NCBI GenBank assembly: GCA_964613095.1
Contig: CAZTFX010000004.1
Location: 1 to 64,000 of the forward strand
From: RGIG4576 sp964613095
Lineage (GTDB): Bacteria; Bacteroidota; Bacteroidia; Bacteroidales; Muribaculaceae
Direction: 5' to 3'
Length of the DNA stretch: 64,000 bases
A model generated the notes under the pieces. The model was given only the letters and a program-made list of their open reading frames with translations, was not told the origin of the DNA and ran no database searches. Shown here in pieces: positions 1 to 8,557 of this stretch. Position numbers and translations under genes: made by a program. Numbering within the stretch: the first letter of the stretch is position 1; every line of letters begins with the position of its first letter.

Positions 1-85
1 CTTGAATTTAACTTCAATTCTGATTAACATATATTAGTAGACACTAGTGTTATTTAATAATTAATTACCAAATAATTAAACGCTT

Positions 86-3000
86 ATGAAAAAACAATGT
101 GCATTGTTTGTAGCGCTTTTCCTAGCGTTTGGTAATCCGTTATGGAGTGGTAGTGAATCCATGGGATTCAGTGCCGTAGCCCAAACAGGAAAAGTGAGTG
201 GTGTCGTTAAAGACACAAGTGGTGAGCCGTTAATTGGTGCCTCTGTATTGGTAAAAGGTACATCCAATGGTGTATCGACCGATATCGACGGTAAGTTTAC
301 ACTTAACTGTGCTCCGAATGCTACTCTTGTAATTTCTTACGTAGGTTACAAGACAAAAGAAGTGAAAGCGTCAAATGCGAATGCAGTTACTTTGGAAAGT
401 TCAGCTGCGGCACTTGACGAGGTGGTTGTAACAGCCGAATTCGGTTTGAAGCGTGTGGCTCGTTCAATGGGTTCATCGGCTCAAAACGTAAAAGCTAGTG
501 ACGTTATTGAATCAGGTCGTACCGACTTCTTAAGTGCCCTTCAAGGTAAGGTATCAGGTATGCAGGTAACTACTACCAGTGGTGCTCCGGGTGCTTCTAA
601 TAATGTAGTCTTGCGTTCAATTACATCAATGACAGGTTCCAACCAACCGTTATATGTAATCGACGGTATCCCGATGGATAACTCAACATTTAATCCGACA
701 GGAGGTTTTTCTGATCCAAGATCATCGGGAGCCCCATCTGTATCAACAATGGACTTCTCATCTCGTGGTAATGACTTCAACCCTGAAGATATCGAAAGCA
801 TGACAGTGTTGAAGGGTGCGGCAGCAGCAGCTCTTTATGGTTCCGATGCATCTAACGGTGCTATTGTCATCACCACAAAGAAAGGTTCAAAAGGAAGAGG
901 TCGTGTTACCTACAGTAACCAATTCACTTGGTCAAAGGCATACGGATGGCCCGAAATCCAAGATAAATACATGAATGGTGGCTATGGTGCAACTTCTTGG
1001 TACTATTCTTCACACTACGGTGCTCTTAATAATGGTCAATTCAAGATTTATGACAACGTTAAGGCTGTTCTTCAAACCGGTTTCTTACAAAAGCATAATA
1101 TCTCTCTGGAAGCGGGTGACGATAAGAAATCTTTCCGTGTTTCCTATGGTTATACAGACCAAACCGGTGTAATTAAGACAACTGATTATAAGCGTAATAA
1201 TATTTCTATTTCCGGTCGTGCCGATATAAATAAATATGTATCGGTGGATGGAAGTATGCAATATGCACGAGCAACAAACCATAAAGTTGGATTAGGAGCC
1301 TCAGGTCCTGTTTATCGCACTTATTTTTGGCCAACAGTAGACGATATGTCAAACTATATGGCAGCCGATGGTGTACACATGCGCTATCCTGACTATTATA
1401 CAGATACCGACTTACTAAATCCATTGTTTGCACTTTATAAAAATCTTAATTACGATGAAACTGATCGTTTCATTTCATCTCTTGGTGCAAAAATTACTCC
1501 GTTTGAAGGAGCAATGCTTAATGCTCGTTTCGGATGGGACGTAAGTGCTTCTACTTATGAAAGTGGGGAACATCCATACTATCGTGGTACTAATCAAAAC
1601 TATCCTACAGTAGCAGACAGAGGTGGTCACTATAATATTGCTAAAAATAACCTCAAAAATATGTCTATTGATATTATTGCTCGTTGGGATAAATCATTTG
1701 CAGGCAAATATACAGTTGGCATACAAGCAGGTTATCACCAAATTGAACGTGCTACAACTCGTTTATCTTCTTATGGTAGCGATTTCTTGATGGCAGATTT
1801 TATGTCAATCAATAACTGTACATCAACTACAATAGTTTCAAAAAAGAATGATACCAAGCGTCGCTTGCAAGCTATCTCAGGTCGTGTAGAATTCGGTTAT
1901 AACAATATGGCGTTCTTGACAGCTTCTATGCGTAACGACTGGTCTTCAACTCTACCAAAAAATAATAACAGCTATTTCTACCCTGCAGTAGAACTTTCAT
2001 TCGTAGCAAGCGAACTTGCTCCGCTACGCGATAATCTTCCTTGGTTGAACTATTTGAAGCTACGTGGTTCTTGGGCACAAGTAGGTAAGGACGCACAACC
2101 TCTTGCCATCGACCCTGAGCTTGAACCAACAGGTCTTACAGGTGGTGGTTACCAGTACGGTTATACAGGTCCTAACCGTAACTTGAAACCTGAAATGACA
2201 ACATCAACTGAAATAGGTTTCGAATTCCGTGCAATCAACCAACGTCTTGATGGTGATTTCACTTACTATTGGACAACTTGTGATGACCAAATTGTAACAG
2301 GTATGCGTCTATCTTATGCAACCGGTTTCGTATTGAACAACATGAACGTAGGTTCATTCGACACTTGGGGATGGGAAGGTCGTATAGGTTTTGATGTTAT
2401 CAAGACTCGTGATTGGACTTGGAATTTGGGAGTAACAGCTTCTCATGCAGAATCAAAGATTACTAAACTTCCGGATAATGTAAGTGAATACTATGATGCA
2501 TACTCATGGATTCTTGACGGTCTTCGTGCAGGAACAAAGATAGGACAACCTCTTACAGCTCTTACCGGTTATGATTTTGAACGTAATAATGCAGGAGATA
2601 TCTTGATTCACCCATTAAAAGGTCTTCCTATTGCAGATGTGTCAGAATGGCGTGTTATCGGAGATCGTGAACCTGAAATTCGTTATGGTATCACAACAGC
2701 AGTTCAATATAAGGACTTCCGTCTAAGTGCGGCATTCTCCGGTATGATAGATGCAACTATTCTGAATAGAACTCAACGTGACTTATTGAACAAGGGTCTA
2801 AGTTGGGAATCTGTTGAACAACGTGAATCAGGACAAATGCTATTCCATGGAGTATTAAAAGACGGTAAAGAAAATACAGCTAATCCAACTTATACAACAA
2901 TCGTTTATAACCCAGCTATGACAAGTGCCACTTATATTGGTTCAGATGGTAGCTATTCATCATATAAGCCATGGGTGGATGAAGGAGTTGATTATCTACG

Positions 3001-3250
3001 TCTTCAAGAAGTCCGTTTGAACTATAATATTCCTAGCTCTTTCCTTGAAAAAGTAACTAAAGGTCTTATCTCAAGAGCTAATGTATATGTATCAGCAAAC
3101 GACTTGTTCTATATCAGTAACTATGCAGGTATCAACCCTGTAGGTAACTCATCTTCTGCTGCAGCCGGAGGTTCTGGTGGTACAGGTATTGACAGTTGGG
3201 GTCTTCCTAACCCACGCACTTACAACTGCGGTTTGAGTGTAACATTCTAA
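86..3250 (+). CDS. SusC/RagA-like TonB-linked outer membrane transporter
   Basis: A 1054-residue outer-membrane TonB-dependent receptor of the SusC/RagA class, which imports large oligomers using ExbB/ExbD/TonB energy. Seen: a signal peptide in the first 30 or so residues ending near AVAQ; a carboxypeptidase-regulatory-like domain (about residues 35-105, with VSGVVKDTSGEPLIGASV and SYVGYKT); the SusC linker DEVVVTAEFG; and a plug domain (about 120-270) with SMTVLKGAAAAALYG and GAIVITTKKG. The rest is the beta barrel, ending in an aromatic residue (GLSVTF) as outer-membrane proteins do. There is no N-terminal STN domain, so sigma/anti-sigma signalling through this receptor is not expected. It is followed 15 bp later by its SusD partner. 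The substrate is unknown; no glycoside hydrolase lies alongside. Confidence 0.95.
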   Translation: MKKQCALFVALFLAFGNPLWSGSESMGFSAVAQTGKVSGVVKDTSGEPLIGASVLVKGTSNGVSTDIDGKFTLNCAPNATLVISYVGYKTKEVKASNANAVTLESSAAALDEVVVTAEFGLKRVARSMGSSAQNVKASDVIESGRTDFLSALQGKVSGMQVTTTSGAPGASNNVVLRSITSMTGSNQPLYVIDGIPMDNSTFNPTGGFSDPRSSGAPSVSTMDFSSRGNDFNPEDIESMTVLKGAAAAALYGSDASNGAIVITTKKGSKGRGRVTYSNQFTWSKAYGWPEIQDKYMNGGYGATSWYYSSHYGALNNGQFKIYDNVKAVLQTGFLQKHNISLEAGDDKKSFRVSYGYTDQTGVIKTTDYKRNNISISGRADINKYVSVDGSMQYARATNHKVGLGASGPVYRTYFWPTVDDMSNYMAADGVHMRYPDYYTDTDLLNPLFALYKNLNYDETDRFISSLGAKITPFEGAMLNARFGWDVSASTYESGEHPYYRGTNQNYPTVADRGGHYNIAKNNLKNMSIDIIARWDKSFAGKYTVGIQAGYHQIERATTRLSSYGSDFLMADFMSINNCTSTTIVSKKNDTKRRLQAISGRVEFGYNNMAFLTASMRNDWSSTLPKNNNSYFYPAVELSFVASELAPLRDNLPWLNYLKLRGSWAQVGKDAQPLAIDPELEPTGLTGGGYQYGYTGPNRNLKPEMTTSTEIGFEFRAINQRLDGDFTYYWTTCDDQIVTGMRLSYATGFVLNNMNVGSFDTWGWEGRIGFDVIKTRDWTWNLGVTASHAESKITKLPDNVSEYYDAYSWILDGLRAGTKIGQPLTALTGYDFERNNAGDILIHPLKGLPIADVSEWRVIGDREPEIRYGITTAVQYKDFRLSAAFSGMIDATILNRTQRDLLNKGLSWESVEQRESGQMLFHGVLKDGKENTANPTYTTIVYNPAMTSATYIGSDGSYSSYKPWVDEGVDYLRLQEVRLNYNIPSSFLEKVTKGLISRANVYVSANDLFYISNYAGINPVGNSSSAAAGGSGGTGIDSWGLPNPRTYNCGLSVTF

Positions 3251-3265
3251 TGTGTTTAACTTAAA

Positions 3266-5233
3266 ATGAAGAAAACAATGAAAAAACATTCAATATTGAC
3301 ATTAATCTCAGCAGCATTGTTAGGCTTCGGAGCTACAAGTTGTGATGATTATCTAGACGTTAATAAAAACGTTGACGCGCCTGACTATGTTGATGCTTAT
3401 TTGTATCTAGCAGGTATTCAGCAATCTTTCTATAATGTATATGGAGATGCAGTCCATGTGGGTTCACTTGCTCAAATGTTAGGAACAGGCTCATCATATT
3501 ATGGACATTACTATCCACTAAACAGTGATACCGGTGGTAGTATGTGGAGAATGACATATTGGGAACATGGTATGAACCTGGAAAATATGATTAATCAAGC
3601 TATTTCTGATGAGGATTGGCATCTTGCCGGTATGGGACTTATCATGAAAGCGCTTTCTTGGGATTATTCAACCAAGTATAATGGAGAAATGCCTCTTGAT
3701 GACGCTTATGTTACAGGACTTTTGGCTCACGACTACGATTATCAAGAATATATCTACATGAAGATACGTGAATGGGCAAAACAAGGTATTGCATATTTGG
3801 AAATGGAGGATAACGCTCCTCTTGCCGGTCAAATACCAGGTAGTGATTATATCTATGGAGGTGATATTGAAAAATGGAAAAAATTCGGATACGCTGTAAT
3901 CGTGCGCAATCTTGCTTCCCTAACTCAGAAGAATGACTTTGCGACCAAATATTACCCGGAACTTATTGAAACTGCAAGCAAGGCATTTACTTCAGTAGAT
4001 GATGATGCTACTGTAACTGTTGCCGGTGGTGGTGCTGAAGCTGCATCAAGTTCTTATAATAACTATTGGGGTGTATATCGTGGTAACTTGACTTCTTCTT
4101 ATCACCAATATCAATACGCAGTTGATGTAATGCAAGGTATGGTTAGAAAAGTAGATGAAGAAGCAAATGAATACATAAAAATTGATAGTGTGTCACACAT
4201 GGATACCTTACATTTGTTTAGAAAAGATAAATTTAATTATGAATTAGAATCAAAGCAAATCATTTGTGATACAGCGGTATTTACACCGGGTCACTGGGAT
4301 CCACGTCGTGTTGCTAAACTTGAAACTGTTGATGGTAATCATGTAGGAAACTTTACAGAACTAGATTCCATAAAGTCATTTATTTATCATGGCGGGACTT
4401 ATGGAGAAGTTGCATATTTCATGAGTTCTAGTAGCTATTATGGAGCAACTACAGCTCGTAACGGTCAAGGGCGTTGGTTATATCGTAATGATGCACCTTA
4501 TATCCTGACAACATACGCAGAAATGATGTTTAATGTTGCAGAAGCTCACTTTGTTGTAGGAAAGAAAGCAGATGCATTTGAAGCATGGAAGAAAGCGGTT
4601 GCTGCCGATATGGAATTTACAGCGAAATACCTGGTTGCAGGTAGTGTAAATATTCAAAATGAAAAATTGAAATCGGGTAAATATGGTGATGTAACTTTCC
4701 ATATTGGTGATAAGATTACAGCTGCTCAATTTAATACTGCAGCAGCCGAGTATCTTGCAGGTCCATTCGTAGGAGGTCTTTCAATGGATGAATTCTCATT
4801 GTCACACATCATGATGCAAAAATTTGTTGCCCTTTACCCATGGGGAGCTCACGAAGCTTGGGTTGACCAACGTAAATATCATTATGATATTGATTTTGAT
4901 CCGGCAATTAACGAAGGAGTTCCTTCATTTGGTAATGGTTGGGATAAGAATTATGTAAATCAAAAATTCGAATCAGATCCTACTAAAGTATACAAAGGAT
5001 ACTATATCTATGCAGCTAAATTAAGAGGCAATAAATTCAATGAAAAGAACAATGGTTCTCCTTGTTATCGTATTCGCCCTCGTTTCAATTCAGAATATAT
5101 GTGGAACGTTCCTTCATTGGAAGTATTAAAGCCTATTTCTGGAACAGCAGATGATTATCAATGTTCAATTCCTTGGTTTGCTTATCCAGGCGATCAGCCA
5201 GGTGCTCCAACTTATGATGAAGTAACCGAATAA
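3266..5233 (+). CDS. SusD/RagB-like surface lipoprotein (SusD-like_2 type)
   Basis: A 655-residue lipoprotein that should cap the adjacent SusC-like transporter and bind its substrate at the cell surface. The signal peptide ends in a lipobox (GATSC, Cys near residue 26), followed by an Asp-rich start (DDYLDVNKNVDAP) typical of the family. WDYSTKYNGEMPLDDAY near residue 131 matches the conserved helical region where family members carry a D-x-YG-x-P motif, and WVDQRKY lies towards the C-terminus. It appears longer than many SusD homologues. An in-frame ATG four codons downstream is an alternative start. Function follows from family and from pairing with the upstream gene; ligand specificity cannot be read from sequence. 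Confidence 0.9.
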   Translation: MKKTMKKHSILTLISAALLGFGATSCDDYLDVNKNVDAPDYVDAYLYLAGIQQSFYNVYGDAVHVGSLAQMLGTGSSYYGHYYPLNSDTGGSMWRMTYWEHGMNLENMINQAISDEDWHLAGMGLIMKALSWDYSTKYNGEMPLDDAYVTGLLAHDYDYQEYIYMKIREWAKQGIAYLEMEDNAPLAGQIPGSDYIYGGDIEKWKKFGYAVIVRNLASLTQKNDFATKYYPELIETASKAFTSVDDDATVTVAGGGAEAASSSYNNYWGVYRGNLTSSYHQYQYAVDVMQGMVRKVDEEANEYIKIDSVSHMDTLHLFRKDKFNYELESKQIICDTAVFTPGHWDPRRVAKLETVDGNHVGNFTELDSIKSFIYHGGTYGEVAYFMSSSSYYGATTARNGQGRWLYRNDAPYILTTYAEMMFNVAEAHFVVGKKADAFEAWKKAVAADMEFTAKYLVAGSVNIQNEKLKSGKYGDVTFHIGDKITAAQFNTAAAEYLAGPFVGGLSMDEFSLSHIMMQKFVALYPWGAHEAWVDQRKYHYDIDFDPAINEGVPSFGNGWDKNYVNQKFESDPTKVYKGYYIYAAKLRGNKFNEKNNGSPCYRIRPRFNSEYMWNVPSLEVLKPISGTADDYQCSIPWFAYPGDQPGAPTYDEVTE

Positions 5234-5267
5234 GATTAAGTTTTACTAATTAAACAATTAAGAAAAT

Positions 5268-6182
5268 ATGAAATCTATTAAATATTTATTGCTTGCTTTG
5301 ACAATTGGCTTGATTTCTACTTCTTGTGAGAAGGAAAAGGTTGATTTCAATTGGGAGCATGCTGATATGAGCAAAGCATTCGTACAAATATATGATATGC
5401 GTTTGGTTGCTTCAGGTACAACAACAGAGTACCTAACAATCAACGGTACAGAATATCAATATGACCATAGCTCAATTCTTGATGCATATAACTTTGTTCC
5501 TGCTTATACTGTCGGTTCATCCTATATTGTCGAACCGGGTGTATGTACCGTAAAGATGGAATGTGAGGATGATTCGGTCGTTTTGGATCCTGTAACAAGA
5601 AAAGCAATGCGTACTTGGGATGACTCTGCAGACTCTGTTGAGTATTATAATCGTCGTACAGTCTATGAAGGAACAACTGAAGTTGCTCTTGAGGCTGGTA
5701 AATTATATCAAATAATTGTATGGGATGCCGATAATAACGGAGCACCGAAAGTACATGAATTTGGTACACCTCCTACTTATAATGAGGTAGATTCAACCAA
5801 TAATACACGTTGGGCCTCAGCTCGTTTCTATAATTATATGTTTGACGCACCGGGAGAACCAACAAAAGCACGTTTATACTTTGACTTGAGAAATAAAAGT
5901 AACGGTGATATTATTGCCAATATTCCGGAGAATGGTCTTGCTTTTGGAGAAGCAACCGATTATTTCGACACATATTGTTATCCTGATCAAGTTTTAAATT
6001 TGTATAATGACATTTATGTTCGTCATGATATTCGTGCGGTATGGCCTGACGGAACTGAAGAAGTTTTGTTAAAGAATGACTATTGGACTACTCGTCCGGG
6101 TCGTAGCTACCACTACTTCTATAGAGGTTCTTATAACGGCAAAGTACGTGCAAAAGGTTTAACTCGTTTCAGTGCGAAGTAA
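5268..6182 (+). CDS. Hypothetical lipoprotein, third gene of the SusC/D operon
   Basis: A 304-residue lipoprotein: the signal peptide ends in a lipobox (ISTSC, Cys at residue 20), followed by acidic and basic residues. The body is beta-rich, with AFVQIYDMRLVASGT and TEYLTINGTEYQYD near the start, loosely like DUF4397-type immunoglobulin-like folds; I am not sure of that assignment. It lies 34 bp after the SusD gene and before a strong terminator, so it belongs to the same transcript. In many Sus-like operons this position holds a surface ligand-binding lipoprotein, and that is the best inference here. No catalytic motif is visible. Confidence 0.75.
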   Translation: MKSIKYLLLALTIGLISTSCEKEKVDFNWEHADMSKAFVQIYDMRLVASGTTTEYLTINGTEYQYDHSSILDAYNFVPAYTVGSSYIVEPGVCTVKMECEDDSVVLDPVTRKAMRTWDDSADSVEYYNRRTVYEGTTEVALEAGKLYQIIVWDADNNGAPKVHEFGTPPTYNEVDSTNNTRWASARFYNYMFDAPGEPTKARLYFDLRNKSNGDIIANIPENGLAFGEATDYFDTYCYPDQVLNLYNDIYVRHDIRAVWPDGTEEVLLKNDYWTTRPGRSYHYFYRGSYNGKVRAKGLTRFSAK

Positions 6183-6214
6183 AAGCAAGCAAAAATCCTA
6201 AAAGGATCATTTTT

Positions 6215-6260
6215 AATAATAAATCATCTCACAGTTATTGCAGTGAGATGATTTATTATT
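6215..6260 (+). terminator. Terminator of the SusC/D operon, perfect 18-bp stem
   Basis: Positions 6215-6232 are perfectly complementary to 6243-6260, with a 10-base loop. The stem core is ATCATCTCAC/GTGAGATGAT. It starts 32 bases after the last stop codon of the operon. The flanks are A/T-rich rather than a long T-run, so strength is inferred from the stem. Confidence 0.8.
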
Positions 6261-6360
6261 TGAACATATTAGTATAAACTAGCTAATATATGATGTTTCT
6301 TGCTGTGGATTGAATAAAATAAATGACAGAAAAGAATTCTGCCATTTACTTTTATTTTGT

Positions 6361-6813
6361 TTATTTTTCTGTTTCTTCGTTGTCGGGATCTACATATTGG
6401 CTTTCCGGTACAAATTCAAAGATGTAGCCGGCACCGGGATTCAAGCGAAGTTTGTTGTCTGCTACAGTGTAGTATGTTATAGCATTTTCATTTAAAACCA
6501 GCATGTGAAGTGTTTGACCGGTGTTATAGGACTTCCAAGAGAATTTGGTTGTTTTTATTTGTCCGTTTTGTTCTTCTTCACATATGCCTCTTCCTTGTAT
6601 ATCAAATACGTATGTTAAATGGTAAAGTTTTTCGGATGAACCGATAATGTTCTGCAAAACCCATTTTTCACCACAAAGACCTGTTGCAGCCGGTTCATCT
6701 TCAGGATAATCAATAGTAGTATCGCCACCTGAATCGCATGCGGTAAAAGATATCGCCGCAAATAATAATGAAATTGCCATTAGCAAATTTCTCAAGTTAA
6801 GTTTCTTGTTCAT
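6361..6813 (-). CDS. Small hypothetical lipoprotein
   Basis: A 150-residue protein with a clear lipoprotein signal (ISFTAC, Cys near residue 26), followed by an acidic, Gly-rich tether and a compact beta-strand domain (GEKWVLQNIIGSSEK, TTKFSWKSYNTGQ, NAITYYTVADNKLRL). The layout resembles the lipocalin-like or META-like small lipoproteins common in this phylum, but I recognise no defined family. A Bacteroides-type -7 element lies upstream at 6871-6878 (minus strand), giving a leader of about 50 bases. It is convergent with the SusC/D operon. Confidence 0.7.
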   Translation of the reverse strand: MNKKLNLRNLLMAISLLFAAISFTACDSGGDTTIDYPEDEPAATGLCGEKWVLQNIIGSSEKLYHLTYVFDIQGRGICEEEQNGQIKTTKFSWKSYNTGQTLHMLVLNENAITYYTVADNKLRLNPGAGYIFEFVPESQYVDPDNEETEK

Positions 6814-6870
6814 AATTTATTAGAATAATTAGTTTTTTTACGGAATAAAATAAGGTGATTGCTCACGGCG

Positions 6871-6878
6871 CAAAGATA
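6871..6878 (-). promoter_or_regulatory. -7 promoter element for the small lipoprotein gene
   Basis: Minus-strand TATCTTTG matches the Bacteroides -7 consensus TAnnTTTG. I see no good -33 TTTG about 20 bp upstream. Its position about 58 bases before the lipoprotein start is suitable. Confidence 0.5.
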
Positions 6879-6885
6879 GATAAAT

Positions 6886-6904
6886 TTTACACTCTATGAG
6901 TGAA
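6886..6904 (-). terminator. Weak hairpin after queG, possible terminator
   Basis: CACTC-TAT-GAGTG with short A/T flanks forms a small hairpin about 40 bases beyond the queG stop, just ahead of the next promoter. The stem is short, so termination is uncertain. Confidence 0.3.
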
Positions 6905-6943
6905 ATACAAAATATATTTGAAATATTTATGTTTTTTATACTA

Positions 6944-7867
6944 TTATCTTTTTGTTATTTTAGCATTACGTAGTAAACCTTCTAATTTAACTCTGCGCAC
7001 TGCACTTTTACCGAAAATTCTCTTGAATTTGGAATTGCCCATTGTGGAAATTCTTTCAAATGTGAGTTCAAGAAATTCTTCTTTAGGCTTGAAATCTTCA
7101 ATGATTGTGGCGCATGCATTCTTGTTGTGAGGGCATGATAATTGGCATTCGTCACAGCCATAAACGTGATTTTGAGTGGTTTCAGCTATCCATGAGGGTA
7201 ATTCGCCACGTCTCTCGATAAGTTGGCATGACAGGCAGCGACGTGCATCAAGAGAACTGTTGTCTGTTAATGCACCACCGGGACAAGACTTGACACATAG
7301 CATACAATTCCCGCATGAATCGGTACAAGGCACATCAGGCTCAATATCAAGTGTGGTTATAAGTTCTCCGAGAAAGAAAAACGAACCTTTCCCGGGAATA
7401 ATAAGCAGATTGTTGCGTCCTATCATTCCTAGACCTGCCATTCTCGCCCAATATTTCTCCATGATAGGTGCTGTATCAACGCAGACACGTGACTTTTCGT
7501 CCCATTTTTCAAGAATATATTCAGCCAAAGCGTTCAATCGTTCTCGAATTACATCGTGGTAGTCTCGTCCATAGGCATAATAGGAAAATTTAGGAGCATC
7601 TTTGTGTTGAAAATGCTCCGGATAGTAATTAAGAGCTACGGAAATGACTGTTTTTGCGCCCGGAAACAATTCTCGTGGGTCGTTTCTTAGTTCCCTATAT
7701 TTTCCGGCATAATCCATACAGTCGTTTTTGCCGTCCTTAAGCCAACGTTCATATTGTGCGATAGCTTCATCACAAACTCTATCTGCTTGGGCAAAACCAC
7801 ATTCTTCAAAACCCAGTTCAAGGACTTTTGCTCTAATAAGCTCTTTTTTTTCATCAGAAGACACCAT
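6944..7867 (-). CDS. queG: Epoxyqueuosine reductase QueG
   Basis: A cytosolic cobalamin- and iron-sulfur-dependent enzyme that reduces epoxyqueuosine to queuosine, the last step of the tRNA wobble modification. At 307 residues it is shorter than the E. coli protein (about 380) but within the range of Bacteroidetes homologues. Seen: an N-terminal DUF1730-type region (AKTVISVALNYYP, YGRDYHDVIRERL); two 4Fe-4S cluster motifs, one around CTDSCGNCMLCVKSCPGG plus CLSC and one around GCDECQLSCPHNK; and DTAPIMEKYWARMAGLGMIG, characteristic of QueG. It follows the deacetylase gene with an 8-bp gap, so it is probably the last gene of a three-gene operon. Confidence 0.93.
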   Translation of the reverse strand: MVSSDEKKELIRAKVLELGFEECGFAQADRVCDEAIAQYERWLKDGKNDCMDYAGKYRELRNDPRELFPGAKTVISVALNYYPEHFQHKDAPKFSYYAYGRDYHDVIRERLNALAEYILEKWDEKSRVCVDTAPIMEKYWARMAGLGMIGRNNLLIIPGKGSFFFLGELITTLDIEPDVPCTDSCGNCMLCVKSCPGGALTDNSSLDARRCLSCQLIERRGELPSWIAETTQNHVYGCDECQLSCPHNKNACATIIEDFKPKEEFLELTFERISTMGNSKFKRIFGKSAVRRVKLEGLLRNAKITKR

Positions 7868-7875
7868 AAGTGAGA

Positions 7876-8499
7876 TTACTCTTCAAGTGGTTTTATACGT
7901 TCAAAAGTGTATCCTTTGCTTTTTAACCATTCTATAGCACGAGGAAGTGCATATTTCATGTTTTTTTCGGCTTTCAACGAGTCGTGAAAAACGATAATTG
8001 AGCCTTTGCGTGCATATCGTTTTATGTTGTTTAAAACCTGTTCTCCTGTGAGTTTACTGCTGTAATCTCGTGACACAAGATCGTACATCACAATGGTAAA
8101 TTGTTCGCGTAATACGCTTGCCTGTGTCCATCGCAAAAGTCCGTGTGGCGGACGAAAAAGCGGAGATTTTATGTATTTGTGTGCTTCCAACACATTTCTC
8201 AAGTATCGGCGTGATGTGACTTTGATTCCTTGTAAGTGATTCATGGTGTGATTACCCACACTATGACCTCTGCGCTTAATTTCCTCAAATAACTCCGGAT
8301 TACGTTTAACATTGTCGCCCACGCAGAAAAAAGTGGCTTTGACATCGTATTTATCAAGCGTATCAAGAACCCAAGTAGTAACCTCGGGTATCGGTCCGTC
8401 ATCAAAAGTGAGATATACACTCTTGTGTTTCTTGTGCAATCTCCACACGCATTCCGGAAATAGAATGCGGTAGAATAAAGGAGGTTGTTCTATAAACAT
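7876..8499 (-). CDS. Polysaccharide deacetylase family protein (NodB domain)
   Basis: A carbohydrate esterase family 4 deacetylase, expected to remove N-acetyl groups from an envelope or cell-wall glycan. Family motifs are all present: TFDDGP (catalytic Asp), HTMNH (metal-binding His pair), RPPHG, and a late IIVFHDSLK. I place the start at the ATG at 8499 (207 residues, MFIEQPPLFYRIL). An upstream in-frame start at 8601 would overlap the preceding gene by 44 bases and run through a hairpin, adding residues without family character. No signal peptide is evident with the shorter start, so the enzyme may act in the cytosol or at the membrane. Confidence 0.88.
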   Translation of the reverse strand: MFIEQPPLFYRILFPECVWRLHKKHKSVYLTFDDGPIPEVTTWVLDTLDKYDVKATFFCVGDNVKRNPELFEEIKRRGHSVGNHTMNHLQGIKVTSRRYLRNVLEAHKYIKSPLFRPPHGLLRWTQASVLREQFTIVMYDLVSRDYSSKLTGEQVLNNIKRYARKGSIIVFHDSLKAEKNMKYALPRAIEWLKSKGYTFERIKPLEE

Positions 8500-8518
8500 A
8501 TATTGAGGAGATATTATT

Positions 8519-8551
8519 AACCCCTCAGACGCTAAAAACGCAACTGAGGGG
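8519..8551 (-). promoter_or_regulatory. Intercistronic hairpin between DUF2723 and deacetylase genes
   Basis: ACCCCTCAG and CTGAGGGGT form a perfect 9-bp stem with a 15-base loop, seven bases after the DUF2723 stop. No T-run follows, so it is more likely an RNA-processing, stability or attenuation element than a full terminator. Confidence 0.5.
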
Positions 8552-8557
8552 TATAAA

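Noticed and set aside
41..50. ACACTAGTGT palindrome before the susC-like gene as an operator
   Set aside because: A single 10-base palindrome with no -7 element or second copy nearby is weak evidence.
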